Assembly (NCBI RefSeq): GCF_050219315.1
Contig: NZ_CP116939.1
Coordinates: 1,550,001 to 1,614,000, forward strand
DNA: 64,000 nucleotides
From: Megasphaera_A sueciensis
GTDB lineage: Bacteria; Bacillota; Negativicutes; Veillonellales; Megasphaeraceae
Reading direction: 5' to 3'
The notes under the pieces were generated by a model that saw only the letters and a program-made list of their open reading frames with translations, had not been told where the DNA came from and did not search any database. Positions 63,870 to 64,000 of this stretch are shown one piece after another. Made by a program: the position numbers and the translations under genes. Each line of letters starts with the position of its first letter. Within the stretch, counting starts at the first letter, position 1.

Positions 63870-64000
63870 TTACTTAAAGCGATACGTAATACGACCGCGA
63901 TTTAAATCGTACGGCGTCAATTCCATCGTAACTCTGTCACCTGGCAGGATACGTATAAAATTCATCCGCATTTTACCGGAAACATGAGCAAGAACAATAT
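63870..64000 (-). CDS. infA: translation initiation factor IF-1, 5' end outside window
   Basis: The visible C-terminal part reads LAHVSGKMRMNFIRILPGDRV and ends TPYDLNRGRITYRFK, the OB-fold end of IF-1. The gene continues past the right edge of the window. Confidence 0.96.
   Translation of the reverse strand, partial: IVLAHVSGKMRMNFIRILPGDRVTMELTPYDLNRGRITYRFK

Noticed and set aside
1..64000. CRISPR array
   Set aside because: No regularly spaced direct repeats of 25-40 bases were seen on either strand; the repeats found are palindromes, a tRNA duplication and IS relics.

Overview
The window looks like a chromosome segment of an AT-rich anaerobic Firmicute. Support comes from strong AGGAGG-type ribosome sites, a small 2[4Fe-4S] clostridial-type ferredoxin, Rrf2/4Fe-4S redox genes and the infA-rpmJ-rpsM-rpsK-rpoA-rplQ ribosomal operon. 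A Veillonella/Megasphaera/Dialister-like member of the Negativicutes is my best guess, but nothing here proves the genus.

Layout. 0-4.7 kb: end of a ModE-like regulator, then a minus-strand block lspA-rluD-pyrR-hydrolase, a ferredoxin, and a MarR-acetyltransferase pair behind a long palindromic operator. 4.8-4.95 kb: a structured minus-strand RNA with C-rich loops, the best candidate for something undescribed. 5.1-9.7 kb: response regulator, histidine kinase and drug exporter in overlapping frames, then an MscS channel. 9.9-13.3 kb: a three-gene operon of a 22-residue-repeat protein, a MoxR AAA+ ATPase and a zincin-VWA protein. 13.4-18 kb: iron alcohol dehydrogenase, MBL hydrolase, decayed genes and an M20 amidohydrolase.

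18.3-24.2 kb holds a sulfur/thiol redox operon: a giant CoA-disulfide-reductase/rhodanese/sulfite-reductase fusion, DsrE, a 43-residue CXXC protein, a NapH-like membrane ferredoxin and a TlpA lipoprotein, with an Rrf2 regulator upstream. 25.6-35.4 kb holds a DOPA-dioxygenase-like gene and a seven-gene operon (racemase, OPT transporter, DUF917, DUF1177, an unnamed protein, AroM, M18 peptidase) next to a PucR regulator. It is probably uptake and opening of a hydantoin-like or peptide-derived ring. 36-37 kb: NlpC/P60 wall hydrolase.

38-59 kb is bounded by a roughly 255-bp direct repeat that includes the 3' half of tRNA-Ser(GCU), so it may be an island. It carries a ten-gene amino-acid/dipeptide catabolic and ABC-uptake locus with its own GntR regulator and twin operators, an orphan FabH, a TetR-controlled ABC-2 export cluster lacking an ATPase gene, an apparently intact IS3 element and relics of IS30 and IS5-like elements. 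59-64 kb: tRNA-Ser, DUF2271 and DUF3783 proteins, a LysR regulator and the ribosomal operon, running out of the window in infA.

Decayed genes and transposase relics fill most non-coding gaps (14.6-16.8, 35.5-38.2, 49-52.4 and 58.1-58.9 kb), suggesting continuing gene loss. Many genes have an ATG with a good ribosome site inside a longer open frame; I used the internal start in those cases and say why.
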